Of a stretch of DNA of 64,000 bases, positions 23,876 through 33,076 are shown in pieces. Within the stretch, counting starts at the first letter, position 1, and the number at the start of each line of letters is the position of its first letter. Origin of the DNA: Coriobacteriaceae bacterium (GTDB lineage Bacteria > Actinomycetota > Coriobacteriia > Coriobacteriales > Coriobacteriaceae). The DNA lies in the NCBI GenBank assembly GCA_025993015.1, contig DAJPFV010000001.1, positions 558,001-622,000 of the forward strand, written 5' to 3'. Made by a program: the position numbers and the translations under genes. Under the pieces are notes generated by a model. It searched no databases. It was not told the origin of the DNA and saw only the letters and a program-made list of their open reading frames with translations.

Positions 23876-25168
23876 ATGTCCGGAAAGAGGAAGAAGGGTT
23901 CCGCGAAAGCGGCCCCGAGGGCCTACGGAAGGCTCACGAGGCACGAGCGGGACACGGTCCAGAGGATGCTGGAGCGCAGGGCCTCGTGCAGGGAGATCGC
24001 GAGGGAGCTGGGCAGGTCGCCCTCGACGGTGAGCGCCGAGGTGGCGTCGCACAGGTTCGTGACGGCGCCGAAGCCCAGGCGCGGCGAGCGCGTGGGCGCC
24101 GACACCGACCTGTCGTCGGCCTGCCCGCGCCTGGCGGCGTGGCCGCGCTGCTGCAACGGGTGCGGCCGCTACCGCGCGGTGGGCTGCAAGCGCCGCCCGC
24201 ACGTCTTCTACGAGGCCCGCGCCGCGCAGCTGTGCGCCGACTCGGTGCTCGTCTCGTCCAGGCGCGGGATCGACGCCGACGAGCCGGCCGCGGCGGCGAG
24301 GCTGGAGGCCATCAGGGACTGCCTGCGCCGGGGGCTCTCGCCCGAGCAGATGGCGGCGCGCAACGGCGGGCCGGTGGACCTGTCTCCCTCGACCATCTAC
24401 CGCTGGGTCGCGGCGGGCTACGACGGCATGACCAACATGGAGCTCAGGCGCAAGGTCGGCTACAGGCCGAGGAGGCGCGCCGCCGTCCGGGCGGCCACGC
24501 GCCACTCCGCCCGCAGGTCATACGCCGCGTTCCTCGCCCTCGGGGAGGACGCGTGCGCCGCGGCCTGGGAGATGGACACCGTCGAGGGCGCCCGGGAGGA
24601 CTCGGCCTGCCTGCTCACGCTACTGCACCGCCCCAGCAGGCTGCAGCTCGCGCTGCCGCTGGGCGGGAAGACCGCCGGGTGCGTCGCGGCCGCCCTGGAG
24701 GGCGTCCGGGCGGTCCTCGGCGCCGACGGGGCGCGCCGCGTGTTCCGCGCCGTGCTCACCGACAACGGCGCGGAGTTCGCCGACGAGGCCGCGGTCGCGG
24801 CCCTCCTCGGCGAGGGGCCCGGCGAGACGAGGCTGTTCTACTGCGACCCCAGGCGGAGCGACCAGAAGGGCGCCTGCGAGCGCAACCACGTCGAGATAAG
24901 GAAGCTGCTGCCCAAGGGCGCCGGCCTCAGGTTCGACCGGCTCTCCCCGGCCGACATGGCGCTCGCCATGTCGCACGTGAACTCCGAGCCCCGCGGCGCG
25001 CTCGGCTTCTCGACGCCCGCGCGCGCCTTCAGGGCGATGCTCGGGGACGATGCGGCGGCGCTGCTTGACGCCTACGGCGTGGAGGATGTGCCTCTGGCCG
25101 AGCTCGACCTGACGCCGGGACTCATCGAGAGGGCGCGCGCAGAGAGGGGCGATGCCCCGCTGGCCTAG
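23876..25168 (+). CDS. IS30-family transposase
   Basis: The 430-residue protein has an N-terminal HTH (LTRHERDTVQRMLERRASCR, then ELGRSPSTVSAEV), a Cys-rich segment (CCNGCGRYRAVGC) and the DDE domain: Asp in WEMDTVEG, Asp in LTDNGAEF and Glu in KGACERNHVEIRK, with the family's LLPKG after it. ATG 23876 follows GGAGG; the frame is open upstream but lacks a ribosome site. The gene is intact and very G+C-rich compared with its neighbours. Confidence 0.93.
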   Translation: MSGKRKKGSAKAAPRAYGRLTRHERDTVQRMLERRASCREIARELGRSPSTVSAEVASHRFVTAPKPRRGERVGADTDLSSACPRLAAWPRCCNGCGRYRAVGCKRRPHVFYEARAAQLCADSVLVSSRRGIDADEPAAAARLEAIRDCLRRGLSPEQMAARNGGPVDLSPSTIYRWVAAGYDGMTNMELRRKVGYRPRRRAAVRAATRHSARRSYAAFLALGEDACAAAWEMDTVEGAREDSACLLTLLHRPSRLQLALPLGGKTAGCVAAALEGVRAVLGADGARRVFRAVLTDNGAEFADEAAVAALLGEGPGETRLFYCDPRRSDQKGACERNHVEIRKLLPKGAGLRFDRLSPADMALAMSHVNSEPRGALGFSTPARAFRAMLGDDAAALLDAYGVEDVPLAELDLTPGLIERARAERGDAPLA

Positions 25169-25427
25169 CCTGAAGGCAAAACGGAATAGACTGACCGACC
25201 GTCCGGCTGAGTCTGGGAAGAGGTGCCGGGCGGAGGGCGGAGCATGGCCACCGGACCCATCGAAACACATCTCCACCGTTCCTTCAACTGGGAAAACGGC
25301 GCCCCCGGGGCCCGGATGGGGCCTCGGGGGCGTTCGGCTAGCTGCGGGAACGGCCTGTCCGCCTAATGTGTTCGGCTGAGATCGGAAATCAACCAAATTG
25401 CAGACCTCTCCCCATGGTTTAAGGGTA

Positions 25428-25503
25428 GTCAATTTGGGATGGAGCTCTATTAACTGGTATTTTGCATCAGATACCAGTCTTTATAGTCCCATCCTAGATT
25501 GAC
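25428..25503 (+). other. nested stem-loop upstream of metF
   Basis: Outer arms GTCAAT plus GGGATGG (25428-25442) pair with CCCATCC plus ATTGAC (25488-25503), and an inner perfect 8-bp stem ACTGGTAT/ATACCAGT (25453-25460 with 25471-25478) has a 10-nt loop. It lies 140 bp before metF and 34 bp after the IS end. It may be an mRNA leader structure, an operator or a relic of the sequence hit by the IS. It does not match a SAM or cobalamin riboswitch that I can recognise. Confidence 0.45.
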
Positions 25504-25642
25504 CGCCCTGTTATAGGGAATGCCGATAGCAAAGCATTTTCGATTGGTATCCCCAAATAGCGAGTGAAACTCCACCGTGACACAGTGGTGCTGTAGAATC
25601 CTTACAACACATCACACTATTACGTATCTAGAGGAGCACGAT

Positions 25643-26515
25643 ATGCGCGTCGACGAGGTTTTTAAGCAGGCAGCATCCCAGGGCACCGCACCCGTTTCGT
25701 TTGAGATGTTCCCGCCCAAGGGCGAGCTTACCCTCGACACGGCTCGCGAGGTGGCGGGCAACCTGTGCAAGCTTTCGCCGAGCTTTGTCTCAGTTACTTG
25801 CTCGGCCGGCGGCTCGGGCAACGGTGCCACCACCGCCCCCATCGCGCATATGATTACGAGCGAATTCGATACACCCTCGGTGGCACACCTTACCTGCGTG
25901 GGCCGGTCGCATACCGATATCGCCGCCAAGATCGACGAGTATCGCACCGCCGGCGTGGAAAACATCCTGGCCCTGCGTGGAGATCTCCCTGCCGGCGCGA
26001 CCGAAGACGACAAGCCCGCCTCCGACTACGCCTACGCCCGCGACCTCATCCCCGAGCTCATCGACGCCGGCTTTTGCGTGGGCGCCGCGGCCTACCCCGA
26101 GGGCCACATTGCCTGTGAGGATCTCAACCTCTCGGTCGAATACCTCAAGCAAAAACAGGACGCTGGCGCGAGCTTCTTTGTGACGCAACTCTTCTTTGAT
26201 AATGAATGCTTCTACCGCTTCCGCGAGCTTGCCGACAAGGCCGGCATCACCGTGCCCATTACCGCAGGCATCATGCCGTTTATGGGCAAGTCGCAGATCA
26301 GCCGCATGGTCTTTATGTGCGGCGCGTCGCTGCCCTCCCCCGTCATCAAGATTCTCGCCAAGTACGAGAATGACCCCGAGAGCCTGCAGGCAGCCGGTGT
26401 AGATTATGCCGCCCGCCAGCTTTGCGACCTCAAGGAGCACGGCGCCGACGGCCTGCACCTGTACACTATGAACCGTCCTGCGATCGCCGCGACCATTATG
26501 GAGCGCCTGGGGTAA
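25643..26515 (+). CDS. metF: methylenetetrahydrofolate reductase
   Basis: It reduces 5,10-methylene-THF to 5-methyl-THF, the methyl donor for methionine synthase. The 290-residue product has the family start VSFEMFPPKGE, SVTCSAGGSGNG, VAHLTCVGRSHTDI, LALRGDLPAG and the FAD-site region FFVTQLFFDNECFYRF. ATG 25643 follows GAGGAG. The stop overlaps the next start by one base. It heads a three-gene methionine operon. Confidence 0.93.
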   Translation: MRVDEVFKQAASQGTAPVSFEMFPPKGELTLDTAREVAGNLCKLSPSFVSVTCSAGGSGNGATTAPIAHMITSEFDTPSVAHLTCVGRSHTDIAAKIDEYRTAGVENILALRGDLPAGATEDDKPASDYAYARDLIPELIDAGFCVGAAAYPEGHIACEDLNLSVEYLKQKQDAGASFFVTQLFFDNECFYRFRELADKAGITVPITAGIMPFMGKSQISRMVFMCGASLPSPVIKILAKYENDPESLQAAGVDYAARQLCDLKEHGADGLHLYTMNRPAIAATIMERLG

Positions 26516-27303
26516 TGGAAAAACCGCACATCGATACAACCGCTGTCGAAGTGCCGGCCGACCTTGCGTCGCCGGCGCTTTACCGTGTCGATGCTGCGCA
26601 CCATCCCCGTGTCGACCGTGCCGAGATGCTGCGGTATCTGGGTTACGGCGGCCAGCAGATTGAGCCCGAGCTGTCACGACGTATTGAGCTTGTGGTCGAG
26701 CGCCTTGAGCTGGACATTGAGCCCCGTGGCGTGCGCCGCGTGTTTGCCGTCGATGCCACGGGTGTGGACGAGCAGGGAGAACCTTGCATTCGCCTGGTCG
26801 GCACCAACGTTGAGCTGCGCGGTCGCGATATCTATCGACATCTCAAAGACGCCCGCTTTGCCGCACTCATGGCATGCACCCTCGGCATGGACGCCGAGCG
26901 TCGCCTGCGCACCACGGGAGCCCAACATCCCCTGGAGGGCGCCGTGCTCGACGCCGCGTGCTCCGCTTACGTGGAAGCCGCCGTTGAGCAAATGGACCAG
27001 CAGGTCAAGACGGACGCCGCCACACATGGGCTCGCCGGCAACTGGCGCTTTAGTCCCGGCTACGGCGACTGCCCGCTCTCGGCCCAGCGCTCGATCGTCA
27101 ATGCGCTCAACGCCACGCGGCTCATCGGTCTGACCGTCACACCCACCAGCCTACTCATGCCCACCAAGAGCGTGACCGCGGTGATCGGTCTGTTCGAAGG
27201 CGAAGTCCACGACGCCCAGAGCCGCCCCACCTGCAATATCTGCCGCATGCGCGAGCACTGCCGCTTCCGCGCCGCCCACACCACCTGCTATTCCAGCCAT
27301 TAG
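26515..27303 (+). CDS. stand-alone MetH reactivation-domain protein
   Basis: The 262-residue protein matches the C-terminal activation domain of cobalamin-dependent methionine synthase, which binds S-adenosylmethionine for reductive remethylation of inactive cob(II)alamin. Signature pieces are TLGMDAERRLR, the SAM-binding WRFSPGYGDCPL and TPTSLLMPTKSVTAVIGL. It ends with four Cys (CNICRMREHCRF...TTCY), perhaps a metal site. It is placed between metF and a metH that lacks this domain, so it should act in trans on that enzyme. Confidence 0.88.
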   Translation: MEKPHIDTTAVEVPADLASPALYRVDAAHHPRVDRAEMLRYLGYGGQQIEPELSRRIELVVERLELDIEPRGVRRVFAVDATGVDEQGEPCIRLVGTNVELRGRDIYRHLKDARFAALMACTLGMDAERRLRTTGAQHPLEGAVLDAACSAYVEAAVEQMDQQVKTDAATHGLAGNWRFSPGYGDCPLSAQRSIVNALNATRLIGLTVTPTSLLMPTKSVTAVIGLFEGEVHDAQSRPTCNICRMREHCRFRAAHTTCYSSH

Positions 27304-27312
27304 GAGCCCTCG

Positions 27313-29868
27313 ATGTTTACTCCGCTTATCACTCATGATTCTGACGGCACTGCATTGGCGGCACCTGTTGATGCCGCACGTCGCAACGGTGCCACGTATA
27401 AGACGCGCACGATCGACGATCTGCGCATTAAGGACGATCGCCTGCGTGCGGCCATCGATGGCACGGGACACCTGCTGTTCGACGGCGGCATGGGCACCAT
27501 GTTGCAGGCCGCTGGCATGAAGGCGGGCGCCCTGCCCGAGCTGCTCAACTTTGAGGAGCCCCAGGTCATTACCGATATTCAGCGTCAGTACGTCGAAGCC
27601 GGCTGTGACGTGATCACCGCCAACACCTTTGGCGCCAACGCCCACAAGCTCGACGGCGCCGCCACCGTGGCAGACGTCTTTGCCGCGGCAGTCGCCTGCG
27701 CCCACTCGGCCGGTGCCCACTACGTCGCCGGTGACATCGGACCCATCGGCGCACTGCTTCGCCCCTTAGGCACCCTGAGCTTTGACGAAGCCTACGACCT
27801 TTTTGCCGAGGAGGTGCGCGCCGGCGTCGCCGCGGGTGTGGACCTCTTTATTATTGAGACTATGACCGACCTGGCCGAAATCAAGGCGGCCGTCCTCGCC
27901 TGCCGCGAGAACTCCGACCTGCCCGTCTTTGCCACCATGACCTTTGAGGAAGACGGTCGCACCTTCCTGGGCACGAGTCCCGAGGTCGCCGCCATCACGC
28001 TCGACGCCATCGGCGCCGACGTTTTGGGCATTAACTGCAGCCAGGGACCGGCCGAACTCCGGGGGCTCGCCGCACGTATGCTCACCGTTACCGACAAACC
28101 CGTTATGGTGCAGGCCAATGCGGGTCTGCCCCACGTGGACGACGACGGTAACACCGTCTTTGACATCCAGGCCCCCGAATACACTCACGCCGTTGCCGGT
28201 ATGATCGCCGACGGTGTAAGCGTCGTGGGCGGTTGCTGTGGAACCACGCCGGCGCACATGGCGGCCTTGCGCACGCTTATCGACAACCACACGCCCAGCC
28301 CGCGCCGCCGCAAGCCCAGCATGTCGGTCACGAGCGCCCAGACGGTCGTGGACCTTCCCTGCGACGGCCACAAGATCGCCGTCATCGGCGAGCGCATCAA
28401 TCCCACCGGCAAAAAGCGCCTGCAGCAGGCCCTGCGCGACGGCGACCTGGACTACGTCGTGAGCCAGGGCATTAGCCAGCAGGAACAGGGCGCCGACATC
28501 CTGGACGTCAACGTGGGTCTGCCCGAAATCGACGAGGTCAAGATTATCCAACAGGCCACCGAGCAGCTCCAAGGCTCCACCCTCTTGCCCCTGCAGATCG
28601 ATTCCACCGATCCCGCAGCCGTCGAGGCCGCCGTGCGCCGCTACGCCGGCAAGCCCATCATCAACTCGGTCAATGGCAAGCAGCAGATCATGGATGAGAT
28701 CTTTCCGCTGGTCGCTCACTACGGCACCAACGTCGTCGGCCTCACGCTCGACGAAGGCGGCATTCCCGATACCGCCGAGGCTCGCTTCGCCATCGCCGAG
28801 CGCATCGTGGCCGAGGCCGCCCGCTACGGCATCGGCCCGGACCGCATCCTCATCGACTGTCTGGTCATGACCGCCTCGACCAATCAACGCCAAGCCGAGC
28901 AGATCTTGCGCGCCATGTCCCTGTGCAAGGAGCGTCTGGGCGTCAAATGTGCACTCGGCGTGTCGAACATCAGCTTTGGTCTGCCCGCCCGCCCGCTGCT
29001 GGGCTCGGTCTTTTTGGCCGCCGCCTTCGGCGCGGGCCTGGACGCCCCCATCATGAACCCGGGCTCCAAGCGCTTTATGGACACCGTCTACAGTTATCGC
29101 GTGTTGAGTGTTGAGGACGAGGGCTCGACCGGATACATCGAGCGCTACGCCGGCTGGACCGACCCGTACAAGATCGCCGCCAACCCGGCGGCAGCTCAGG
29201 CAGCGTCGAGCGATGCCGCGCCTGCCGCAAGCACCACCGCAAGCGCTGACGATGACCCCATCCGCCACATGGTCGTCTCGGGTCGTAAGGGCGAGATCGC
29301 GGCCGAGACCGAGCGTCTGCTGGCCGACCACGACGCTATGGACCTCATCAACAACCACTTTATCCCCGCCCTCGACGAGGTCGGCGTCCTCTTTGACCAG
29401 GGCAAGTTCTTCTTGCCGCAGCTCATGGCCTCGGCCGAGGCCGCACGCGTGGGCTTCGATACCATCAAACGCCTGATGCCCGCCGGCGAAATTGCTGACA
29501 AGGGCAAGATCTGTGTGGCCACCGTCAAGGGCGACATCCACGATATTGGCAAGAATATCGTCAAGATGCTGCTCGACAACTACGGTTACACCGTCTTTGA
29601 CCTGGGCCGCGACGTCGATCCGCAGGAGGTGCTCAAGACCGTCAAGGAGCGCGACATTAAGCTCGTCGGCCTCTCGGCGCTTATGACCACCACCGTCGTC
29701 GCCATGGAGGAGACCATCAAATTGCTCCATGCCGAGGTTCCGGGCGTCAAGATCATCGTGGGCGGCGCCGTGCTCACCCCCGAATACGCCAAGCAGATTG
29801 GCGCGGACTACTATGCCAAGGACGCCGCCGAGAGCGCGCGTATCGCCGAAGAGGTCTTTGGCCGGTAA
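27313..29868 (+). CDS. metH: cobalamin-dependent methionine synthase without activation domain
   Basis: It transfers a methyl group from methyl-THF through cobalamin to homocysteine. The 851 residues carry, in order, the homocysteine domain (FDGGMGTMLQ; zinc Cys in GINCSQG and VGGCCGTTP), the pterin-binding domain (IGERINPTGKKRLQQ, about 350-620), a cap helix domain and the B12 domain with DIHDIGKNIV near residue 742. The chain stops after the B12 domain, where E. coli MetH continues about 350 residues. The missing part is the preceding gene. ATG 27313 follows GGAG. Confidence 0.95.
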   Translation: MFTPLITHDSDGTALAAPVDAARRNGATYKTRTIDDLRIKDDRLRAAIDGTGHLLFDGGMGTMLQAAGMKAGALPELLNFEEPQVITDIQRQYVEAGCDVITANTFGANAHKLDGAATVADVFAAAVACAHSAGAHYVAGDIGPIGALLRPLGTLSFDEAYDLFAEEVRAGVAAGVDLFIIETMTDLAEIKAAVLACRENSDLPVFATMTFEEDGRTFLGTSPEVAAITLDAIGADVLGINCSQGPAELRGLAARMLTVTDKPVMVQANAGLPHVDDDGNTVFDIQAPEYTHAVAGMIADGVSVVGGCCGTTPAHMAALRTLIDNHTPSPRRRKPSMSVTSAQTVVDLPCDGHKIAVIGERINPTGKKRLQQALRDGDLDYVVSQGISQQEQGADILDVNVGLPEIDEVKIIQQATEQLQGSTLLPLQIDSTDPAAVEAAVRRYAGKPIINSVNGKQQIMDEIFPLVAHYGTNVVGLTLDEGGIPDTAEARFAIAERIVAEAARYGIGPDRILIDCLVMTASTNQRQAEQILRAMSLCKERLGVKCALGVSNISFGLPARPLLGSVFLAAAFGAGLDAPIMNPGSKRFMDTVYSYRVLSVEDEGSTGYIERYAGWTDPYKIAANPAAAQAASSDAAPAASTTASADDDPIRHMVVSGRKGEIAAETERLLADHDAMDLINNHFIPALDEVGVLFDQGKFFLPQLMASAEAARVGFDTIKRLMPAGEIADKGKICVATVKGDIHDIGKNIVKMLLDNYGYTVFDLGRDVDPQEVLKTVKERDIKLVGLSALMTTTVVAMEETIKLLHAEVPGVKIIVGGAVLTPEYAKQIGADYYAKDAAESARIAEEVFGR

Positions 29869-29894
29869 CACAACGGAAACAACCCCGCACCAAA

Positions 29895-29930
29895 ACGTGC
29901 CGCATGTGCCACTTGGCGCGTGCGGCACGT
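29895..29930. repeat. hairpin ACGTGCCGCA between metH and the DUF711 gene
   Basis: A perfect 10-bp stem (29895-29904 with 29921-29930) lies 26 bp after metH and 47 bp before the next start. It could be a weak terminator or an operator. The GTGCCGCA words also occur at 11066-11101. Confidence 0.45.
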
Positions 29931-29976
29931 TAGAATAGAGGGGACTATGCTCGTTTTGGCAGATAGGAGCGCAAGG

Positions 29977-31341
29977 ATGGCGATCACGCCTGCAGAAATC
30001 GCGGAAACCCGCGGCATGGTTGAGGAGCAGAACCTCGACATCAGGACCATCACCATGGGTGTTTCGCTCATGGGTTGCGGTGACGAGAACCTCGACCGCA
30101 TGTGCACGAAGATCTACGACCACGTGACGCACACGGCTGAGCACTTGGTCGAGACCGCCGAGAACCTCGAGCGCGAGTACGGTATCCCCATCGTCAACAA
30201 GCGCGTTTCCGTCACCCCGGTGGCGCAGATCGCCGCTTGCTGCAAGGTCGAGGACCTCACCCCCATCGCGCATGCCCTCGACCGTGCAGCCGAGACCCTC
30301 GGCATCGACTACCTGGGCGGTTTCTCCGCGCTCGTCCAGAAGGGCATCGGCGACGCCGACCGCCGCGTTATCCAGTCCATTCCGCAGGCGCTCGCCACCA
30401 CGAGCCGCGTCTGCTCCAGCGTCAACGTCGCCAGCCTGCGTGCCGGCATCAACATGGACGCCGTGCTCATGGCAGCGCAGACCATCATCGACGCCGCCAA
30501 GCTCACGGCCGACCAGGACTCCGTCGGCGCTTCCAAGTTTGTCTGCTTTGCCAATATGGTCGAGGACTCCCCGTTTATGGCGGGCGCCGTCCACGGCGGT
30601 GGCGAGGCCGACGCCGTCATCAACGTAGGCGTTTCGGGCCCCGGCGTTATGGCCGCGGCTCTGGAGAAGCTGCCCGACTCCGCCTCGATGATGGAGGTCG
30701 CCGAGAAAATCAAGCAGACCGCCTTTAAGATCACCCGCGCCGGCGAGCTCATGAGCCGCGAGGCCGCCCATCGCCTGGGTGTCGAGAAGGGTATCGTCGA
30801 CCTGTCGCTGGCTCCTACGCCTGCCATCGGCGACTCCGTTGCCCGCATCCTCGAGATCATCGGCGTGGGCACCTGCGGCGGCCCGGGCACGACCTGCGCG
30901 CTCGCCATGCTCAACGACGCCGTCAAGAAGGGCGGCGTTATGGCCAGCTCCAGCGTGGGCGGTCTCTCGGGCGCCTTTATCCCCGTGTCCGAGGATGCCG
31001 GCATGATCGCCGCCGTCGAGGCCGGTGCGCTTTCGCTCGAGAAGCTCGAGGCCATGACCTGCGTGTGCTCCGTCGGCCTGGACATGATCGCCATCCCCGG
31101 CGACACCCCGGTCGAGACCATCGCCGGCATCATCGCCGACGAGATGGCCATCGGCGTCATCAACAACAAGACCACGGCCGTCCGCGTGATTCCTGCCATC
31201 GGCAAGGGCGTGGGCGACTGCGTCGAGTACGGCGGCCTGTTCGGCCGTGCACCCATTATGCCGGTGAACCCCAACGCCGGCACCGTGCTTGCCCACCGCG
31301 GTGGTCGATTCCCGGCACCGCTGAACTCGCTGAAGAACTAG
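29977..31341 (+). CDS. DUF711 (UPF0210) family protein
   Basis: The 454-residue protein matches the conserved UPF0210/PFL family: ETRGMVEEQNLDIRTITMG at the start, GFSALVQKG, NVASLRAGINMDAV, GPGTTCALAMLNDAVKKGG and GLDMIAIPGDT. It is soluble and no reaction is established for it; structures of the family show a pyruvate-formate-lyase-like barrel. ATG 29977 follows GGAGCGCAAGG and begins the conserved block; an ATG at 29947 is a less likely start. Confidence 0.88.
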   Translation: MAITPAEIAETRGMVEEQNLDIRTITMGVSLMGCGDENLDRMCTKIYDHVTHTAEHLVETAENLEREYGIPIVNKRVSVTPVAQIAACCKVEDLTPIAHALDRAAETLGIDYLGGFSALVQKGIGDADRRVIQSIPQALATTSRVCSSVNVASLRAGINMDAVLMAAQTIIDAAKLTADQDSVGASKFVCFANMVEDSPFMAGAVHGGGEADAVINVGVSGPGVMAAALEKLPDSASMMEVAEKIKQTAFKITRAGELMSREAAHRLGVEKGIVDLSLAPTPAIGDSVARILEIIGVGTCGGPGTTCALAMLNDAVKKGGVMASSSVGGLSGAFIPVSEDAGMIAAVEAGALSLEKLEAMTCVCSVGLDMIAIPGDTPVETIAGIIADEMAIGVINNKTTAVRVIPAIGKGVGDCVEYGGLFGRAPIMPVNPNAGTVLAHRGGRFPAPLNSLKN

Positions 31342-31358
31342 CTGAGGGGGACTGGCGA

Positions 31359-31492
31359 GGAGCCCCGGGGAGGGCAAATATATAAGGTCGCCTGCTCGGA
31401 CAGTCCTGACTCGCACGGAGAGCACATTAAGTGCTCTCCGGCTCGTGCGGAACTCGCGATCGACCTTATATATTTGCCCTCCCCGGGGCTCC
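31359..31492 (-). other. structured element with perfect 32-bp outer arms (copy 1)
   Basis: The arms 31359-31390 and 31461-31492 are perfect complements starting GGAGCCCCGGGGAGGGC. Inside is a second perfect stem CGGAGAGCAC/GTGCTCTCCG with loop ATTAA (31416-31440). Blocks TCGGACAGTCCTG and CGTGCGGAACTC flank the inner stem and recur in copy 2 at 54266-54408. It begins 17 bp after the DUF711 stop codon. The structure is seen; its identity is not known to me. Confidence 0.65.
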
Positions 31493-31657
31493 CGCACAAC
31501 GGGACCTCAGTTGGGTTCTATCCCGGTTGCAGTTGCTTCGCTCCTGCACCACTTGGCTGATGCGGCGATTTGGCGTTGGATCGGTTCTTTCTGATATATG
31601 CTGGTTGCGGCTCTTCTTTTGGGAGGAGTCGCTTTTTTGTTGCTAGGAGGTTGGCCC

Positions 31658-32545
31658 GTGGTTGATGGGGAGAATCGTTCTGAGCTGCTTGCTGCGGATT
31701 GGAATGGCGAATGGATGCGCCTGCAAGCTGGTCGGCGACGGGCTGATGATTCTTTTGAATGGGATAAGCGGGCTCGGCATTTTCGGCCGTTGGAGACTGC
31801 CCCTTATGCTCGGGATTTTATAAAGCTGTTGGCGTTGAAGCCTGGTGAGTCGGTGCTTGATATGGGGTGTGGGGCTGGGTCGATTGCTATTCCGCTTGCG
31901 CAAGCCGGGCATCCTGTGATTGCGGCTGATTTCTCTCCTGCTATGCTGGGCACCCTTGATGCTGGTATTGAGTATTACGGGCTTGAAGGCCACATTACGC
32001 CGCTTGAGCTTGCCTGGGATGATGATTGGGACCTAGTTGGGCCGATCGCGAAAGCGGTTGATGTTGCCTTTGCCAGTCGTTCGGTCACCACGACCAACCT
32101 CAAAGGTGCGCTTGCCAAGCTTGATCGTACGGCTCGTCGGCGTTGTGCTGTCACGATGGTCGCTAACTCCAGCCCGCGCTATGACCTGCACTTGATGAAT
32201 GCCATCGGTGCCTCGGTTACCTGCAGTAATGGCTTTGTGTATGCCTTTAATATCCTCATTCAGATGGGTGCCCTGCCGCAGGTCACGTACTTTGAATCGC
32301 CGCGTCGCGATACCTTCGACAGCCTTGAAGCGGGCGTGGCGGACTTTTCCCGCATGCTTGAGCATGGCAACGAGGATAAGGTCGACCGTCTGCGCGACTA
32401 CATCGCCCAGCACATGATCGAGAATCCCCATGCCGGTGAGCCGGGCTCCAAGGGCGTGCCGCAGGGGCGCTATATGCTCGACCATATCCGTAAGGTTCGC
32501 TGGGCGTTTATTGCATGGGAGCCGGTCTCTGCGCCCAGCTCATAG
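31658..32545 (+). CDS. class I SAM-dependent methyltransferase
   Basis: The 295-residue protein has the SAM-binding motif I VLDMGCGAGSIAIPLA near residue 64, then VIAADFSPAML (acidic loop) and a Rossmann core. The substrate is unknown. GTG 31658 follows TAGGAGG; an in-frame ATG further upstream has no ribosome site. The first third uses many T-ending codons (GCT, GAT, GGT, CTT), unlike the C/G-ending codons of all neighbours, which suggests transfer from another source. Confidence 0.85.
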   Translation: MVDGENRSELLAADWNGEWMRLQAGRRRADDSFEWDKRARHFRPLETAPYARDFIKLLALKPGESVLDMGCGAGSIAIPLAQAGHPVIAADFSPAMLGTLDAGIEYYGLEGHITPLELAWDDDWDLVGPIAKAVDVAFASRSVTTTNLKGALAKLDRTARRRCAVTMVANSSPRYDLHLMNAIGASVTCSNGFVYAFNILIQMGALPQVTYFESPRRDTFDSLEAGVADFSRMLEHGNEDKVDRLRDYIAQHMIENPHAGEPGSKGVPQGRYMLDHIRKVRWAFIAWEPVSAPSS

Positions 32546-32703
32546 CCTGTTCGCAGCCCGCACCGCCCACTCATTCGGCATCCGCATTCTTTTTGAACTG
32601 GGCAAACGCGCTCCACACCGCGCCGTTCCTGCGTTATCGTGGGACAGCTCACGTAGATTAAGGCCCCGTCGCGGGGCGCCCCATACATAGAAAGCGAGAA
32701 CCC

Positions 32704-33003
32704 ATGGCACTGACAGGAGCCCAGGTCAAGCAGCTTCGCAGCATGGCCCATCACCTCAACCCCGCCATCATCATCGGCAAGTCCGATATTAATGAGGGCA
32801 CCGTCGAGCAGACGGTCGCCTATCTGGAGAAGCACGAGCTCGTTAAGTGCTCCGTGCTCGATGGCTCCAGTCTTTCCGCCCGCGAAGCCGCCGAAGAGCT
32901 CGCCAAGCGCTGCCACGCCGAGGTCGTCCAGGTCATCGGCCGCAAGTTCTCGCTGTATCGCGAGTCCTCGCGCAAGGATATCGAGAAGATCAAGCTCGTC
33001 TAA
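32704..33003 (+). CDS. yhbY: CRS1/YhbY-domain RNA-binding protein
   Basis: The 99-residue protein is one CRM domain: LTGAQVKQLRSMAHHLNP, the GKSDINEGTVEQ loop (in place of the usual GxxG-type GKxG), and VQVIGRKFSLYRES. YhbY associates with the large ribosomal subunit precursor. The ATG follows AAAGCGAG. A strong terminator follows, so it is probably monocistronic. Confidence 0.93.
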   Translation: MALTGAQVKQLRSMAHHLNPAIIIGKSDINEGTVEQTVAYLEKHELVKCSVLDGSSLSAREAAEELAKRCHAEVVQVIGRKFSLYRESSRKDIEKIKLV

Positions 33004-33040
33004 GAGCCAATGATCCGGCGAGCCAACACATAGCAAGCTT

Positions 33041-33076
33041 ACGGGTGCCCAAGTACTTCGGGCGCCCGTTTTTTTA
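33041..33076. terminator. terminator after yhbY
   Basis: The stem ACGGGTGCCC/GGGCGCCCGT (33041-33050 with 33060-33069) is followed by seven T. It lies between yhbY and the converging SARP-type regulator and may serve both. Confidence 0.88.

Larger units (their letters stand above)
23759..25394. mobile_element. IS30-family insertion sequence
   Basis: The ends carry 25-bp imperfect inverted repeats (TTGATT...CCGAACAC from 23760, and the mirror ending at 25392; 20 of 25 match). The 14-bp sequence AAATTGCAGACCTC lies on both sides (23745-23758 and 25395-25408), longer than the 2-3 bp duplication usual for IS30. One intact transposase gene is inside, followed by a GC-rich hairpin near 25290-25332. 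The element is much richer in G+C than its flanks, a sign of recent arrival. Confidence 0.85.

Noticed and set aside
25428..25503. SAM or cobalamin riboswitch before the methionine operon
   Set aside because: The nested stems do not show the conserved boxes of either class that I know.
27766..31497. Very long minus-strand open frames opposite metH and the DUF711 gene
   Set aside because: They are shadows of G+C-rich genes with strong codon-position bias; no domains and no starts.
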